Source: Lactarius indigo (Eukaryota; Basidiomycota; Agaricomycetes; Russulales; Russulaceae). From it: a stretch of DNA of 64,000 nucleotides. Made by a program: the position numbers and the translations under genes. The DNA is taken from contig JAFKAC010000051.1 in NCBI GenBank assembly GCA_025766275.1, forward strand, positions 124,001 through 188,000. The letters run 5' to 3'. A model generated the notes under the pieces. That model made no database searches. It worked only from the letters and a program-made list of their open reading frames with translations, and was not told the DNA's origin. This document shows positions 24,160-35,103 of this stretch, piece by piece (positions within the stretch are counted from its first letter, which is position 1; the number at the start of each line of letters is the position of its first letter).

Positions 24160-24741
24160 TGTTACAATCTTTCCCTTGGACTCATTCTTTCGTATCTTAC
24201 TGTTCCTCTCCCTACACCATACGAGCCCTGTACGATTACGCGGACTTTACAATTACCCGGTTCCTATCGCGCGCCCTACTTATCAATGCTCCCTTCTGAT
24301 AAAGTTCGACATGTGCTAGTTCCATTGTGTTCCCAATCACGCGCGATCCCACGTGATTCGCCCTTATTCCCAGTACGACTTCCCTTTGTTCTCTTTATGT
24401 CTCTTTCTTGTTCCAAAACCGGCAATGGCACCATCTGTTTGTAACCGTTGTACTGGCTATCGTCTATTTAACCCTAGTCCTATCTAGCTTGTACGGTAGA
24501 CTAGACTTCTTGTGTAATACTACACTCGTCTAAAACAGAACACCTCTGTGTGCTCTTTTGTCTCGCGATCCCAACTCTTGCTAGGCCTTCATGTCTTAGC
24601 CTTCCTCTACGATCCAAGTGACCTGAGTCCTTGTGATCCTTGTGCATCATTCTCTCTGAAGTCAAGCCTCTGAGCTTGTACTACCGATCGATCAACTGAC
24701 TTGGTACAGGTCGTACCTAATGCCCCTGTAGTGGCATTACA
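24160..24741 (+). repeat. 5' LTR of chromovirus B
   Basis: 582 bp, TG...CA, with a TATTTAA box at 24465-24471 that is the likely core promoter. It has the same 1-bp deletion and variants as the 5' LTR of copy A. Confidence 0.92.
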
Positions 24742-24788
24742 TTAAGTCTAGTCTCTCTTACACTGTGGCTCTCACCAGCCGAAGTTGA

Positions 24789-26447
24789 ACCAAGTTTGTC
24801 CAGGAGTACCTGGAACGACACACCGACGACGACCTCCGATCCTTGATCAAAGGAACGGCCACTTGGAGGAACACCCCTCACGACACAGGCTACTACGTCT
24901 TCGACCCCAACAAAAACACCTACAAACCCATCGAATACATCGAAGACCAACACGTCTGGGCCTACGTCGCCTATTCAGACAAAAAGAACTCGTGGTACTC
25001 AATCAAACCAGTACCTGCATCCCTTGGGCTAGGACCAGGGAAAACCCGAATACAAGGCATTGACGTCGACTCTGACGTCGCAGAACCCGACTCTGACAGC
25101 GAAAATCCAGACCCCACCCTCACACCTACCATCACTAGACCAGTCGACTTTGCATCGTATGCCGACATGTCCTCAACCCAGACCCAACTCGCAACCACCC
25201 TCACCCAATCAGGAAGCGGTCAACCCAGCGGAGGAGCGTCCTCCTCTGCGGCTGCTCCAGGTGGTGGAGGACATCCTATGGGAGGAAGTGCACCGGCAGG
25301 TGGAAGCGGCCCTCCAGGAGGCCCAGGAAGCCATCATGGAGGCGGTGTGCCTGGAGGTGGAGGCGGTGCGCCAGGAGGTGGAGGCGGTGCACCTGGAGGC
25401 GGAGGCGGCGTGCCTGGAGGCGGAGGCGCAATTGCAGGAGGAGGAGGTGCAGCCCCAGGTCCCCTTAATGGAAGACTCGGAGGAAACACCCTGCCGGAGT
25501 TTACAGGAGATCGGGAATCAAGCCGGGCGTTTCTCAATGCCTTCTCCCTCTATCGAGGAATGAACCCCACCGTACAACAATTGGTGGTCCCCTACTCCCG
25601 TGCAATGACCCTCCTCTCTTATATTCAAGGTCCCCTTGTCGATGACTGGGTCGAAGAACAAATTCAATGGCTCGTCGCCCAACTAGTAGCAGGAGTGGCC
25701 CTAAACGAAGAAAACCTTTGGGACACCATCGAGGCACGGTTCATCCAAGCCTACACCGATACTACACAACAACAGAAAGCCCACCACTCCATTCAAAATC
25801 TCAGAATGGAGAAAGAAGACATCGACACGTATATCGCCAAGTTCGCGAACCTTGCTAACAAAGCGGGGTATAATAAAGACGAAGCCACCACACTGGAAAT
25901 CTTCCAGAAGGGACTCCCCAATGCCCTCGTTGTAAACGCAATCAAATTCCATCATCCAATCACATGGGATGACTGGAAAGCAGTGGTAACACTGCAACAA
26001 GCCGAATACCTCCTGTTAAAAGACAAGCTTACCAAAGGAGGAAGCAACAAACGAGGGGGAGCGTCCCGAGACCAGTGGCTATCAGCACTAAACAAAAACC
26101 GAGACCCCAATGTGATGGACGTCAGTCGCACTAGAGCATGAGCCACCTTGACGGACGCTGAAAAACTGCAGCTACAGAAAGAAGGAAGGTGTTTCCGCTG
26201 TCGAGGCCAAGGGCACATTTCCCATAACTGCCCTCAAAAATCCACTACCATCAAAGCAAACGAAACAACGACTCCCACAGCCAGTACCCCTACAACTGCC
26301 ACTATCTCTATGACCGCATCACGCCCCCTCTCTAATGAAGAACAAGCGGACACGCAAGTAGCGGCACTATTTGCTCAAACCCCAGAAGTACGAAAATTGA
26401 TGGTGGACAAATTATTTGGCCAGAAGAAGGATTTTCTGAACGCTTGA
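24789..26447 (+). pseudogene. gag: gag of chromovirus B, disabled
   Basis: Structural capsid/nucleocapsid polyprotein. The frame opens after a TGA at 24786 with TKFVQEYLERHTDDDLRSL and has no ATG at its beginning, so the original start is lost. It then has an N-terminal matrix-like region, a Gly-rich linker, a retrotransposon gag domain (LPEFTGDRESSRAFLNAF through EKEDIDTYIAKFANLANKAGY), a TGA at 26139-26141, and in the same frame the CCHC knuckle CFRCRGQGHISHNC. It ends at 26447 and overlaps pol, which lies in the -1 frame. I see no classical slippery heptamer at the overlap, so how pol was made is unclear. Confidence 0.85.
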
Positions 26448-29400
26448 ACCTGGCGGCCTGGGCTAGAGCATTAAAACTTAGCGTGTACAATAGCAGATTT
26501 CGATCCATGCGAATTCCAGTTCTTTTCAAATCTGCTCATGCGACGGCCGAACGAAACGTTCTCATTGACTCCAGCGCAACTGATAACTTCATAAGCGCCA
26601 ATCTCCTGAAACAGCTAAAAATTGCCTGGTTGGCTACCGACCGCCCTATCAAGATATGGAACGTAGACAGAACCCATAACCAAGGAGGAGAAATTACCTC
26701 CTTCACGGACCTCACTGTCAAAACAGGAGGAAAGACCCAAAACCTTAGATTCCTTATCACCGACCTAGGAAACGACGAAGTCATACTCGGATACCCCTGG
26801 TTCACAGCCTTCGAACCAAAGTTCCACTGGCAGGATGGCACCATAGACAAAGAATTTCAACCAGTGGTAATCACCAGCCTAAATTTGTCCGACGAAGCCA
26901 TGCCACTAGAAGCCACTATTAAGGCATTGGAGACGTATCAACTGGACAAATTAGCCTGGGAACAACTGGAGAGTAGAGATGATCCCCACATCCGACTACA
27001 AAAAACAACAACAGCATCAGAACTAGCACAACAAGAAGCTGCAAAGAAACCTCAGAAGACCTTCGAGGAAATGGTCCCCAAAGAGTACCGAAGGCATCAG
27101 AAGGTTTTCAGCGAAGAAGCATCCCAATGCTTTCCCCCGTCTCGACTGTGGGATCACGCCATTGACCTTGCCCCAAACGCCCCAGAAACGATGGACTGCA
27201 AAGTATACCCGCTTATGATTCCGGAGACGGAAAAACTAACGGAATTCGTGACCGAACACTTGAACAAAAAGTACATCCAACCATCAAAATCCCCCTATGC
27301 GTCCCCTTTCTTCTTCATTAAAAAGAAAGATGGGAAATTACGCCCTGTACAGGATTATCGTCACCTCAATGAACTCACTGTGAAGAATCACTATCCACTC
27401 CCCCTAATCCCCGAACTTATCGATAAGATCCGCGAAGCATGGCTCTACTCCAAACTCGATATCAGATGGGGGTACAACAATGTCCGGATCAAGCAAGGGG
27501 ATGAATGGAAGGCAGCGTTCAAAACAAACCAGGGGTTGTTCGAACCCCGTGTTATGTTCTTTGGCCTCACCAATTCCCCCAGCACATTTCAAACAATGAT
27601 GGACACCATTTTTTGAGAGTTGGTGTTGACGGGCGAGGTCATCGTTTACATGGATGACATCCTAATTGCAACGGCAGACGATCACACCCATCACAGACAA
27701 GTGCTGCACCAAGTCCTAGACCTCTGCAACGAACACGATTTATACATCAAACCGGAAAAATGTGTGTTCGAGGTCTACGAAGTGGAATATTTGGGGTTAA
27801 TTATCGGACACGGCAAATTACGAATGGACCCGGTCAAGGTACAAGGGATACGAGACTGGAAGACGCCAAAATCACTGAAGGAAGTATGGGCCTTCTTGGG
27901 ATTTTGCAACTTTTATCGACGCTTCATAAGGGGCTTTTCCACAATAGCAAGGCCGCTCCATGATCTTACAAAAAAGGACACCCCTTGGGAATGGACGAAC
28001 GCCAGACAGAAAGCATTTGACACCATCAAGGAACAAATTAGCTCTGAACCAGTACTCTTATTCCCAAAATTAGACCAACCCTTCGAAATAGAAGTTGACG
28101 CCTCCAGCTACGCTCTAGGAGCAGTATTAAACCAAAAGGGAGAAGACCAAAAGCTACACCCGGTGGCATTCTATTCGGAATCATTGACTGAAACGGAGCG
28201 TAACTATGACATTTACGACAGAGAATTGCTAGCCATTGTCAAAGCCCTACGAACATGGCGCACATACCTCATTGGTTCCCCCCATCTAATAACCATTCAC
28301 ACGGATCACGCCAACCTCCAGTATTGGAAGGAACCAAGAAAAATCAGTTGACGAGTAGCGCGAGAATTCCAGGAACTCTCTGAGTATAATTTCATACTCA
28401 AACACATCCCTGGAACCAAAAACACCCAAGCAGACTCCTTATCAAGACGCCCAGATTATGATGACGGAACAACGGATAACGACCACGTCATGGTACTACC
28501 AGAAGAGATATTCCTAAGAGTCACCCAAACGTCCATGCACGACATGGACATATGGACTCAAATTACCCAAAACATGGAGGAATCCGCAGTACTCCCATGG
28601 GTCGAACCCCACAGCCTGAAAAAACACGATGGCCTATGGTGGAAAGGCAACGCCCTCGTTGTTGTGGGAAACAACGACCTTAAGCGGGGGGTGATCACCT
28701 TTTTCCACGATACCCCAAGTGCAGGACACCTGGGAATCGCAAACACCCTGGAACTAATACGACGTGACTTCTGGTGGCCAAATATGCGAAAAGATGTGGA
28801 AGTGTATGTCAAAGGGTGCGCCACATGCCAAAGCAACAAAATCAACCCCCACTGACAAAAACCACACCTATTCCCCATCACCACAGATCCATTGGCTGAA
28901 CCCTTTGAGGTGATAGCAACCCCCACTGACAAAAACCACACCTATTCCCCATCACCACAGATCCATTGGCTGAACCCTTTGAGGTGATAGCAATGGACTT
29001 CATAGTCAAACTTCCAAAGTCAAACGGATTCGACTCAATCCTCACCATCACCGATCACGATTGCTCAAAAGCAGCAATATTCATCCCTTGTAACGAAACT
29101 GTAACATCGGAAGGAGTGGCCAAACTCTATCTCCAACACGTGTATCCTCATTACGGCCTACCCCGAAAAATCATATCCAATCGAGACCCCAGATTTGCAT
29201 CCACCTTTATGAGACAACTGTGCAAAACCCTGGGAATACAGCAAAATGTCTCATCAGTGTACCATCCCCAAACAGACGGACAATCGGAGCGCACCAACCA
29301 ATGGCTAGAGCAATATTTACGACATTGGTGCAACCTTCGACAAGACAACTGGGCAGAACTGTTACCTATGGCACAGTTTGCGCACAACTCGTGGGCAAAT

Positions 29401-30051
29401 GCCACGACCAAACATTCCCCATTCTCACTCATCATGGGATGGGAACCGTGGACAACGTGGACACCTAAACCGTCAAGTAGCCCAACAGTGGACCAACGAT
29501 TGGAAGACCTGTTGATACTCAGACAACACGCGCAAGATAGTATCAATCATGCGCAACAACTCATGGCCCAACGGGGAAAGACGAGATTCACACCCTATCA
29601 GCAAGGAGACCAAGTATGGCTAGAAGGGACGAATCTCCGTACCTTCTATCCCACGAAAAAGCTTGCCCCCAAAAGATACGGGCCATTCCGAATCACAAGA
29701 GTTCTATCAGATGTTTCTTACGAACTAGAACTTCCAGTATCATGGAAGATCCACCCAGTATTCCACGCTAACCTCCTCACACCATACAAGGAGACAGAGA
29801 TGCACGGCGTAAACTATTCCCGACCTCCGCCTGACCTTATCGGAGGGGAAGAGGAATATGAAGTGGAACGAATTGAAGATGCCCAGGAACGAGGGAGAGG
29901 GCGCAAACTCCACTACCTAGTAAAGTGGAAAGGATTCCCATCAAGTGACAACACGTGGGAACCTGCAACTAATATGACCCACGCCGCAGACGTCATCAAG
30001 GATTACTACAGACAATACCCATCCGCCAAAGGGGCTGGACGAACAACATAA
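26444..30051 (+). pseudogene. pol: pol of chromovirus B (protease, RT, RNase H, integrase, chromodomain), disabled
   Basis: Polyprotein needed for reverse transcription and integration. Order: aspartic protease (VLIDSSATDNF, first D codon at 26567), reverse transcriptase (LDIRWGYNNVRIK, FFGLTNSP, YMDD at 27647-27658), RNase H (FEIEVDASSYALGAVL), integrase HHCC finger, integrase core (VIAMDFIVKLP, SNRDP, DGQSERTNQW), and a C-terminal chromodomain (YEVERIEDAQE, LVKWKGFPSSDNTWEP) that marks it as a chromovirus. Lesions: TGA at 27614, 28349 and 28853; a 74-bp tandem duplication at 28846-28993 that shifts frame; DSG changed to DSS in the protease; SDR changed to SNR at a catalytic Asp of integrase. 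Removing the 74 bases would put the integrase back in the pol frame. Confidence 0.9.
28846..28993. repeat. 74-bp tandem duplication in the integrase of copy B
   Basis: Units 28846-28919 and 28920-28993, identical. Position 28996 starts the catalytic Asp codon of VIAMDFIVKLP, so the duplication lies between the zinc finger and the core. The same duplication occurs in copy A. Confidence 0.9.
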
Positions 30052-30091
30052 AAGAAAGCTCAACTACCCCAATAGTTCCCCCATCCCTGCG

Positions 30092-31549
30092 ATGTCCGAC
30101 ACACCAATCTCCGACACCACCCTCGTTCACATCCTCAACAACCCTCAACTTGAAGCCGCCCTCGAATGAGGGATTGTCACCATTGACCTCTCAAACGTAC
30201 CCCAATTATCCCCACCACCATCTCCCCAACTCACCACCGTCCCCAACCCCATGATACCTCAAACTCCAGAACGAGAACCTGGAGAACTTACCCCATTGAC
30301 ACCAGAGGAGGGACAATATTCACCCACACCTCCTCCACGACATTCACCCACTCCCCCACCCGAACCATCCGTACCCTCACCACCATCCTCTTCACCCTCC
30401 ACCCCACCACCACCACTTGAACCCTTCACTCCCGTCCGCATCCATACACCCATTGACTACAACCGACCTGACTCCCCCCCCGAGGACACTGATGACCCCG
30501 GTGCCCCTTTCTTCCCAAACACACCAGGTACCCCAAAATTCTACCCCCTACAGATTCCGCTACCTGACAGAGGATCCAACACTGCGAAGTACATTTACTA
30601 TCGCAAGGGATTCACCGAGGTAGTAGGGACGATGGGTGCTAGACAACCACACTATGGAGAAACGGTCTACCTCTTGTCGCTTAGGCCCAATGTTTCGGCG
30701 CCCCCCTTCACCGCTGAACAACTCCAGTTCTTCGACCCTCATGACATTCGCGCCTGCGCCTTAGACGAAACCCTTATTGAGCTTAACTCCCCTTGTCTCA
30801 CAGCTGAGGTCACCAGGCTGCGTACCGGACTTCTCGCACTCAAGGAAATTGATGAAAAGTGCGAGAAACTGGAGGAAGATGCACGCAAATTACGATCGGA
30901 CCGACTCACGGTGGATCTCATGCTGGCCAGTACCAAGAGACGGCTCCAGTATGCGGGGGCCCTCGCCATCATTGGCAACGAGTACATGTGGATGACAGCC
31001 CTCCCGGCTCCACTCCGACACTCGCGATATGCCATCCCTTTCTCCCCACAACGAGGGGGACCACTAGAATTTCCCCGCCTCGCTGACAAACCCCACCAAC
31101 GACGCTGCTATCACTGTGGTAGTTCCCACCACCTTGTGCGCGACTGCCCCACCAGACCACGGCCAGCCTGTCGACATTGCCAAAGTCAAGAACATCAGTC
31201 CTATCGATGTATCTTTTGTCGCACTGGAATGGTCGAAGAAGTTATCACTACCTTCCAAGCAGACGAACGCATCCAACAGGCAACAGCCACCGAAGCGTCT
31301 ACCTCCTTCACCGTTCCAGAACCCCCGACGGTCGCCGCCGAGACTCAAGGAAGGTGGTGCAGACAGTGCTTCTGCACTAATGCTGATCATGACGAAATCC
31401 GGTGCCCACAATACGAAATGTGTTGCAAGTGTGGGAAACGCGGACCTCTCTTTTTCCTCAAAACCCACTACTGTCGACTCAACATCTCCCCATGGCCAGA
31501 GAACGACCTCGACGCCAACATCTATGACCTCGTTGACCCAGAGTCCTGA
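30092..31549 (+). pseudogene. Third ORF of chromovirus B: Pro-rich, coiled-coil, multiple zinc knuckles
   Basis: Starts with ATG 40 bases after the integrase TAA, in the position where env or other extra genes sit in some retroelements. 485 residues, with a single TGA at 30167-30169. Layout: about 90 Pro/Ser/Thr-rich residues, a central region (FYPLQIPLP, YIYYRKGFTEVVG), a coiled coil (VTRLRTGLLALKEIDEKCEK), then CCHC knuckles CYHCGSSHHLVRDC (about 31104-31146) and CRHCQSQEHQSYRC (about 31167-31208), and a second Cys-rich cluster (CCKCGKRGPLF). There is no signal peptide or membrane helix, so it is not an envelope protein. It could be a second gag-like nucleic-acid-binding protein or a captured host gene. 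I know no named family for it. Confidence 0.75.
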
Positions 31550-31583
31550 AGTCGAGGCGTCTTCAGGCCAAGACGGGGGGTAA

Positions 31584-32166
31584 TGTTACAATCTTTCTCT
31601 TGGACTCGTTCTTTCGTATCTTACTGTTCCTCTCCCTACACCATATGAGCCCTGTACGATTACGCGGACTTTACAATTACCTGGTTCCTATCGCGCGCCC
31701 TACTTATCGATGCTCCCTTCTGATAAAGTTCCACATGTGCTAGTTTCCGTTGTGTTCCCAATCACGCGCGATCCCGCGTGATTCGCCCTTATTCCCAGTA
31801 CGACTTCCCTTTGTCCTCTTTATGTCTCTTTCTTGTTCCAAAACCGGCAATGGCGCCATCTGTTTGTAACCGTTGTACTGGCTATCGTCTATTTAACCCT
31901 AGTCCTATCTAGCTTGTACAGTAGACTAGACTTCTTGTGTAATACTACACTCGTCTAAAACAGAACACCTCTGTGTGCTCTTTTGTCTCACGATCCCAAC
32001 TCTTGCTAGGCCTTCGTGTCTTAGCCTTCCTCTACGATCCAAGTGACCTGAGTCCTTGTGATCCTTGTGCATCATTCTCTCTGAAGTCAAGCCTCTGAGC
32101 TTGTACTACCGATCGATCAACTGACTTGGTACAGGTCGTACCTAATGCCCCTGTAGTGGCGTTACA
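31584..32166 (+). repeat. 3' LTR of chromovirus B
   Basis: 583 bp, TG...CA ends. It resembles the 3' LTR of copy A (no 1-bp deletion, CCACATGTG variant) more than its own 5' LTR. Followed by ATCAA at 32167-32171. Confidence 0.92.
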
Positions 32167-34648
32167 ATCAAGTCATCAAGGTACCGCTCGGTCAGCTATC
32201 AGTCGTAATCACCTATCACACCACCGTATCACCGTAGGTAAGTCCACAACTAATATACCTTACTGCCGTAGCTGCAACCGGTACAGTAAGGGTCCACATC
32301 TGCATCACTTGTTAGTCAGTCTGAGTCGAAACGTAACAATGATGACGACAGCGCATCTGAGGACAATGACGACAATGACGAGCAGATTGTTGAACTTGCT
32401 CTCAGAAACCCCGCAAAATTCTCTGAGGCTATGGCTACCGAAGTACGCCTTTTTTTTTCGACATCCTTTAGTCTGACTCCCACTTTCACAGTGGCCCACC
32501 TGGAAGGAACCAGGTGGTATAGATACGCCCCACTCAGCGAAGCTGACTTCCAGACAGAGCACCGACAGCCCCAGCTCATCTGGCAGTGTCCGCAGCCATG
32601 CACCTGCAGGTGCTACCCCTACATCCACACCAATACTGCCAGTGACACCTGGACCAAAGGCACACCTGGCTGAGCTCCCAGATGAAGGTTTTTTTTTTTT
32701 TTTTCTTTAAGTGTCCGTTCTTTGGCTGACCATTGCGACACGTAGCTGGTACTCCATCGCCAAACCAGACCCTGACTGTGATGTCCGAGTCGCTGGCGTC
32801 CCCTGTCTCATGTATCGATATGGATCTGGTGTTCATGGGTAGCACAACCAAGATCATGCTAACCAGCCAGCACCCACTCGTCCGAGGGATTGTTCAGGAT
32901 GCAATCGAGAACCTTCGAGCTTCTATCTTATTTAACAATGCCTTCCCAGATGCGACTGTCGCTTTTGCCTTCACTCGAGATGCTCTCCTTACTGCCACTG
33001 AGAGTCATGGACACGGAGGAGGCATTGTTCGACGCCGACTTCAAGTCGACGACAAATATCTGACCAAGCTCATATCCTTGGTAAGTTTTATGATATTATA
33101 GATGATGTCACTCAAATTAATGGACAGTCGTGTACATGAGTTCCACATTTCTGTAGTGAGTGTAGCGGTATGACTTATTGCATACAACTAGACCAAGGGA
33201 AGTGTTAGTGAACTGAACTGGTAACACGCTCAAGCCAAGCGCGGAGACAAGTCACGCGCCAAACGTACAGTCACTGCAGAGAATATGCACACGTAAGACC
33301 TTTATACAAGGTCAAAGGCAAGGTGATCACGCAGTGGCATGCTGAGTGGAGAACCAAGAGGACAAGTTAACATTGGAGAAGAGTAAGGGAAAGTACAAGG
33401 GAATGCGTACCTGAGTGGAGAACCAAGAGGACAAGTTGGTTCCACTCAGGATGCTACATGAGGGTTTATATACTGTGCTGCGGCTGAGTTCGAATTACTA
33501 TAGAACCTTGTTACTAAAGGTATGTGTAATAGGAATGAGTCAGACACTGACGCGTCGTGTTTAATAATAGCGTTATCTATTGTGCTGACTGATGCATAGT
33601 CATTAACGCTGACAGAACAATGACATGTCCTTATCTTATGAGTCATAACCCTATAACAATGTAATCTAGAACTATCTAGAATGTTCCCTGCTTATCGTCC
33701 AATGAGAAACTATTGTACTAATACGGAAAGTGACCTAAAAGAGGTAACATCCAATAAGGAAGTTACTATCCCAGGGTCACGTGCTTGTGGGTGCACATGT
33801 TAGCATCACGTGACTAACCATCTTATCAAATCTAATGATAAGGACTTTGGACATTTGACACAACGTTGGAGACTCGTATCTTTACCCAATAAATCTTATA
33901 CAGAAAAATAAGGCAAAAATAGAGTGTCCGTGACAGTGAGGTCAAGGAGCATTGCAACGCCGTTAGCATGGCGCCAATAATTGCGACCGGTTCGGTGGCT
34001 GAAATTTCCCGATTGATTTGGAAGCAGCTTTCTTGTTACAACTATATTTTCCCAGGGGCACCTGGTGTAAGTGCCGTCCTTTTTGATGAGCTCTTCTGAT
34101 ACCTTCCTAGAACATGGGAATCACTGGACTTGTGAGGACCTTGCACCCATATCAAAACCCACAAATCATTGCAGTTATCTGTGACTTTCATGGGTGGTTC
34201 AACTTCATTTGTTGCTCGTTTCCACCATCTTTTCCCAACATACCAAGGTGAAGATGGAGTGGTAAGTCGGGAAGTTCCAATGCCTATGGTCGCTCTAGTT
34301 GCAACTGCAGTGAGTCAAGTAAAACTTTATTTTTATGATGCTAACTCTGTATTAGCTTTATGCCACTCTTTACGAGTGGTGTGGTGGCGAACAGCAGACA
34401 GCAGAATTTTCAGCAAATGCCTACATGGATGTGTACCTCGCCAACATGAATACTCTCAAGCATATCCTAAACAACCGAGAACGTGCTTTTCACATCATGA
34501 TGAGTGATATTTATGCTCAAGCAAGGTGAGTCTGCTACCTTCGCTTGGACTGTTGTAGTCCTGACTGTGCTGTGGTAGCACTACAGGGGGTACAGTCATG
34601 ACATCGACTCTTCCAATTGCCAATCTTGATCTCAATGAACTTGAATGA
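32167..34648 (+). pseudogene. 3' part of the second Plavaka accessory gene (DUF6532-like)
   Basis: The first recognisable coding is acidic (NNDDDSASEDNDDNDEQIVE, about 32337-32395), then a Ser/Pro-rich linker and a domain like the basidiomycete DUF6532 family: HPLVRGIVQDAIENLR (about 32872), VKEHCNAVSMAPIIATGSV (about 33935-33990), CYNYIFPG, VPMPMVALVATAV (about 34277-34310), then EWCGGEQQTAEFSANAYMDV and a last exon ending LDLNELE with TGA at 34646-34648. A roughly 0.8-kb foreign insertion splits the domain between about 33130 and 33925, and frames are broken near 34230. It faces outward toward an element end at 35101, as the transposase does at the other end. Confidence 0.62.
33130..33925. 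mobile_element. Insertion of unknown type within the accessory gene
   Basis: Non-coding block that separates two parts of one protein domain. It has a 25-bp direct repeat (GAGTGGAGAACCAAGAGGAC and onward) at about 33342 and 33413, and no long frame. A possible TG...CA pair is 33152-33902, but the flanking bases do not match, so LTR status is not shown. Confidence 0.4.
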
Positions 34649-35082
34649 AAGGGTGCTTCCAGCTTCAACAGACCTGTTAACAATAATACCCTGTAAGTCT
34701 ATGGTACTCCTTTGAACGACATCACTGATGTGAATTTTAACGATCAGCAGTGATTATCAGAAATTCCCCCAAAAAAAAAAAAAAAACATTTGACCTTTTC
34801 CCCTCACTCTCCTTTTTGATTTCCATGCTTGTTTGTTTGTGCCTGTCGTGCCTGGTCGCTCCTTTGATAGTTATAATAAAATTTGATAATGGTTAAGATA
34901 ATAATGATTGATAATCTGAGAGAATCTGAGAGCACGATTATTGGTAACCTATCTGAGAATACCACGAAAATATCGCGAAAATATCGATAATTAGCACTAA
35001 TTTAGTTGTGGCAATGAAATAGAGATAATTTAGCTAATTACACTAATCTTCGCTAATTTAGTCAAATTATCCCTCGCTAGCG
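34649..35082. other. AT-rich subterminal region of the second Plavaka element
   Basis: Contains a poly-A run near 34770 and repeated words such as GATAATT, CTAATTTAG and AATCTGAGAG. Comparable AT-rich words occur at 23332-23459 next to the other end (for example GCTCGTGATTATCAGC versus GAGCACGATTATTGG). These may be transposase-binding subterminal repeats. No gene. Confidence 0.5.
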
Positions 35083-35101
35083 CGGGAGGTTTTTCCTGAT
35101 G
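35083..35101 (+). repeat. Terminal inverted repeat of the second Plavaka element (accessory side)
   Basis: CGGGAGGTTTTTCCTGATG, identical to 23460-23478, followed by TA and then the NLR module sequence CTAGTAACTACTGATGTAGA. The uninterrupted target is visible at 53000-53020 (GAGTAACTAGTAACTAC), which fits a TA target duplication. Confidence 0.75.
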
Positions 35102-35103
35102 TA

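Larger units (their letters stand above)
24160..32166 (+). mobile_element. Chromovirus (Ty3/gypsy) copy B, 8007 bp, non-autonomous
   Basis: LTRs 24160-24741 (582 bp) and 31584-32166 (583 bp), interior 24742-31583. Order: gag, pol with chromodomain integrase, extra zinc-knuckle ORF, and a polypurine tract (AAGACGGGGGGTAA) directly before the 3' LTR. Flanks are ATCAC on the left and ATCAA on the right. The element is not capable of autonomous movement because of five in-frame TGA codons, a frame-shifting duplication and lost catalytic residues. Confidence 0.94.

Noticed and set aside
26400..26460. Programmed -1 frameshift site between gag and pol
   Set aside because: The frames are offset by -1 and overlap by four bases, but I see no slippery heptamer, and the copies are too decayed to decide.
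30092..31549. Envelope gene in the third ORF
   Set aside because: No signal peptide, no hydrophobic membrane span and no glycoprotein-like Cys pattern; the Cys/His motifs are zinc knuckles.
9742..32166. A giant palindrome made by an assembly error
   Set aside because: Not excluded, but copies A and B differ in ORF3 and the 3' LTRs and have unrelated flanks that fit two separate insertion sites, which an artefactual reverse copy would not create.
33152..33902. Solo LTR with TG...CA ends
   Set aside because: Flanking five bases (ATTTC and GAAAA) do not match and no second copy is in the window.
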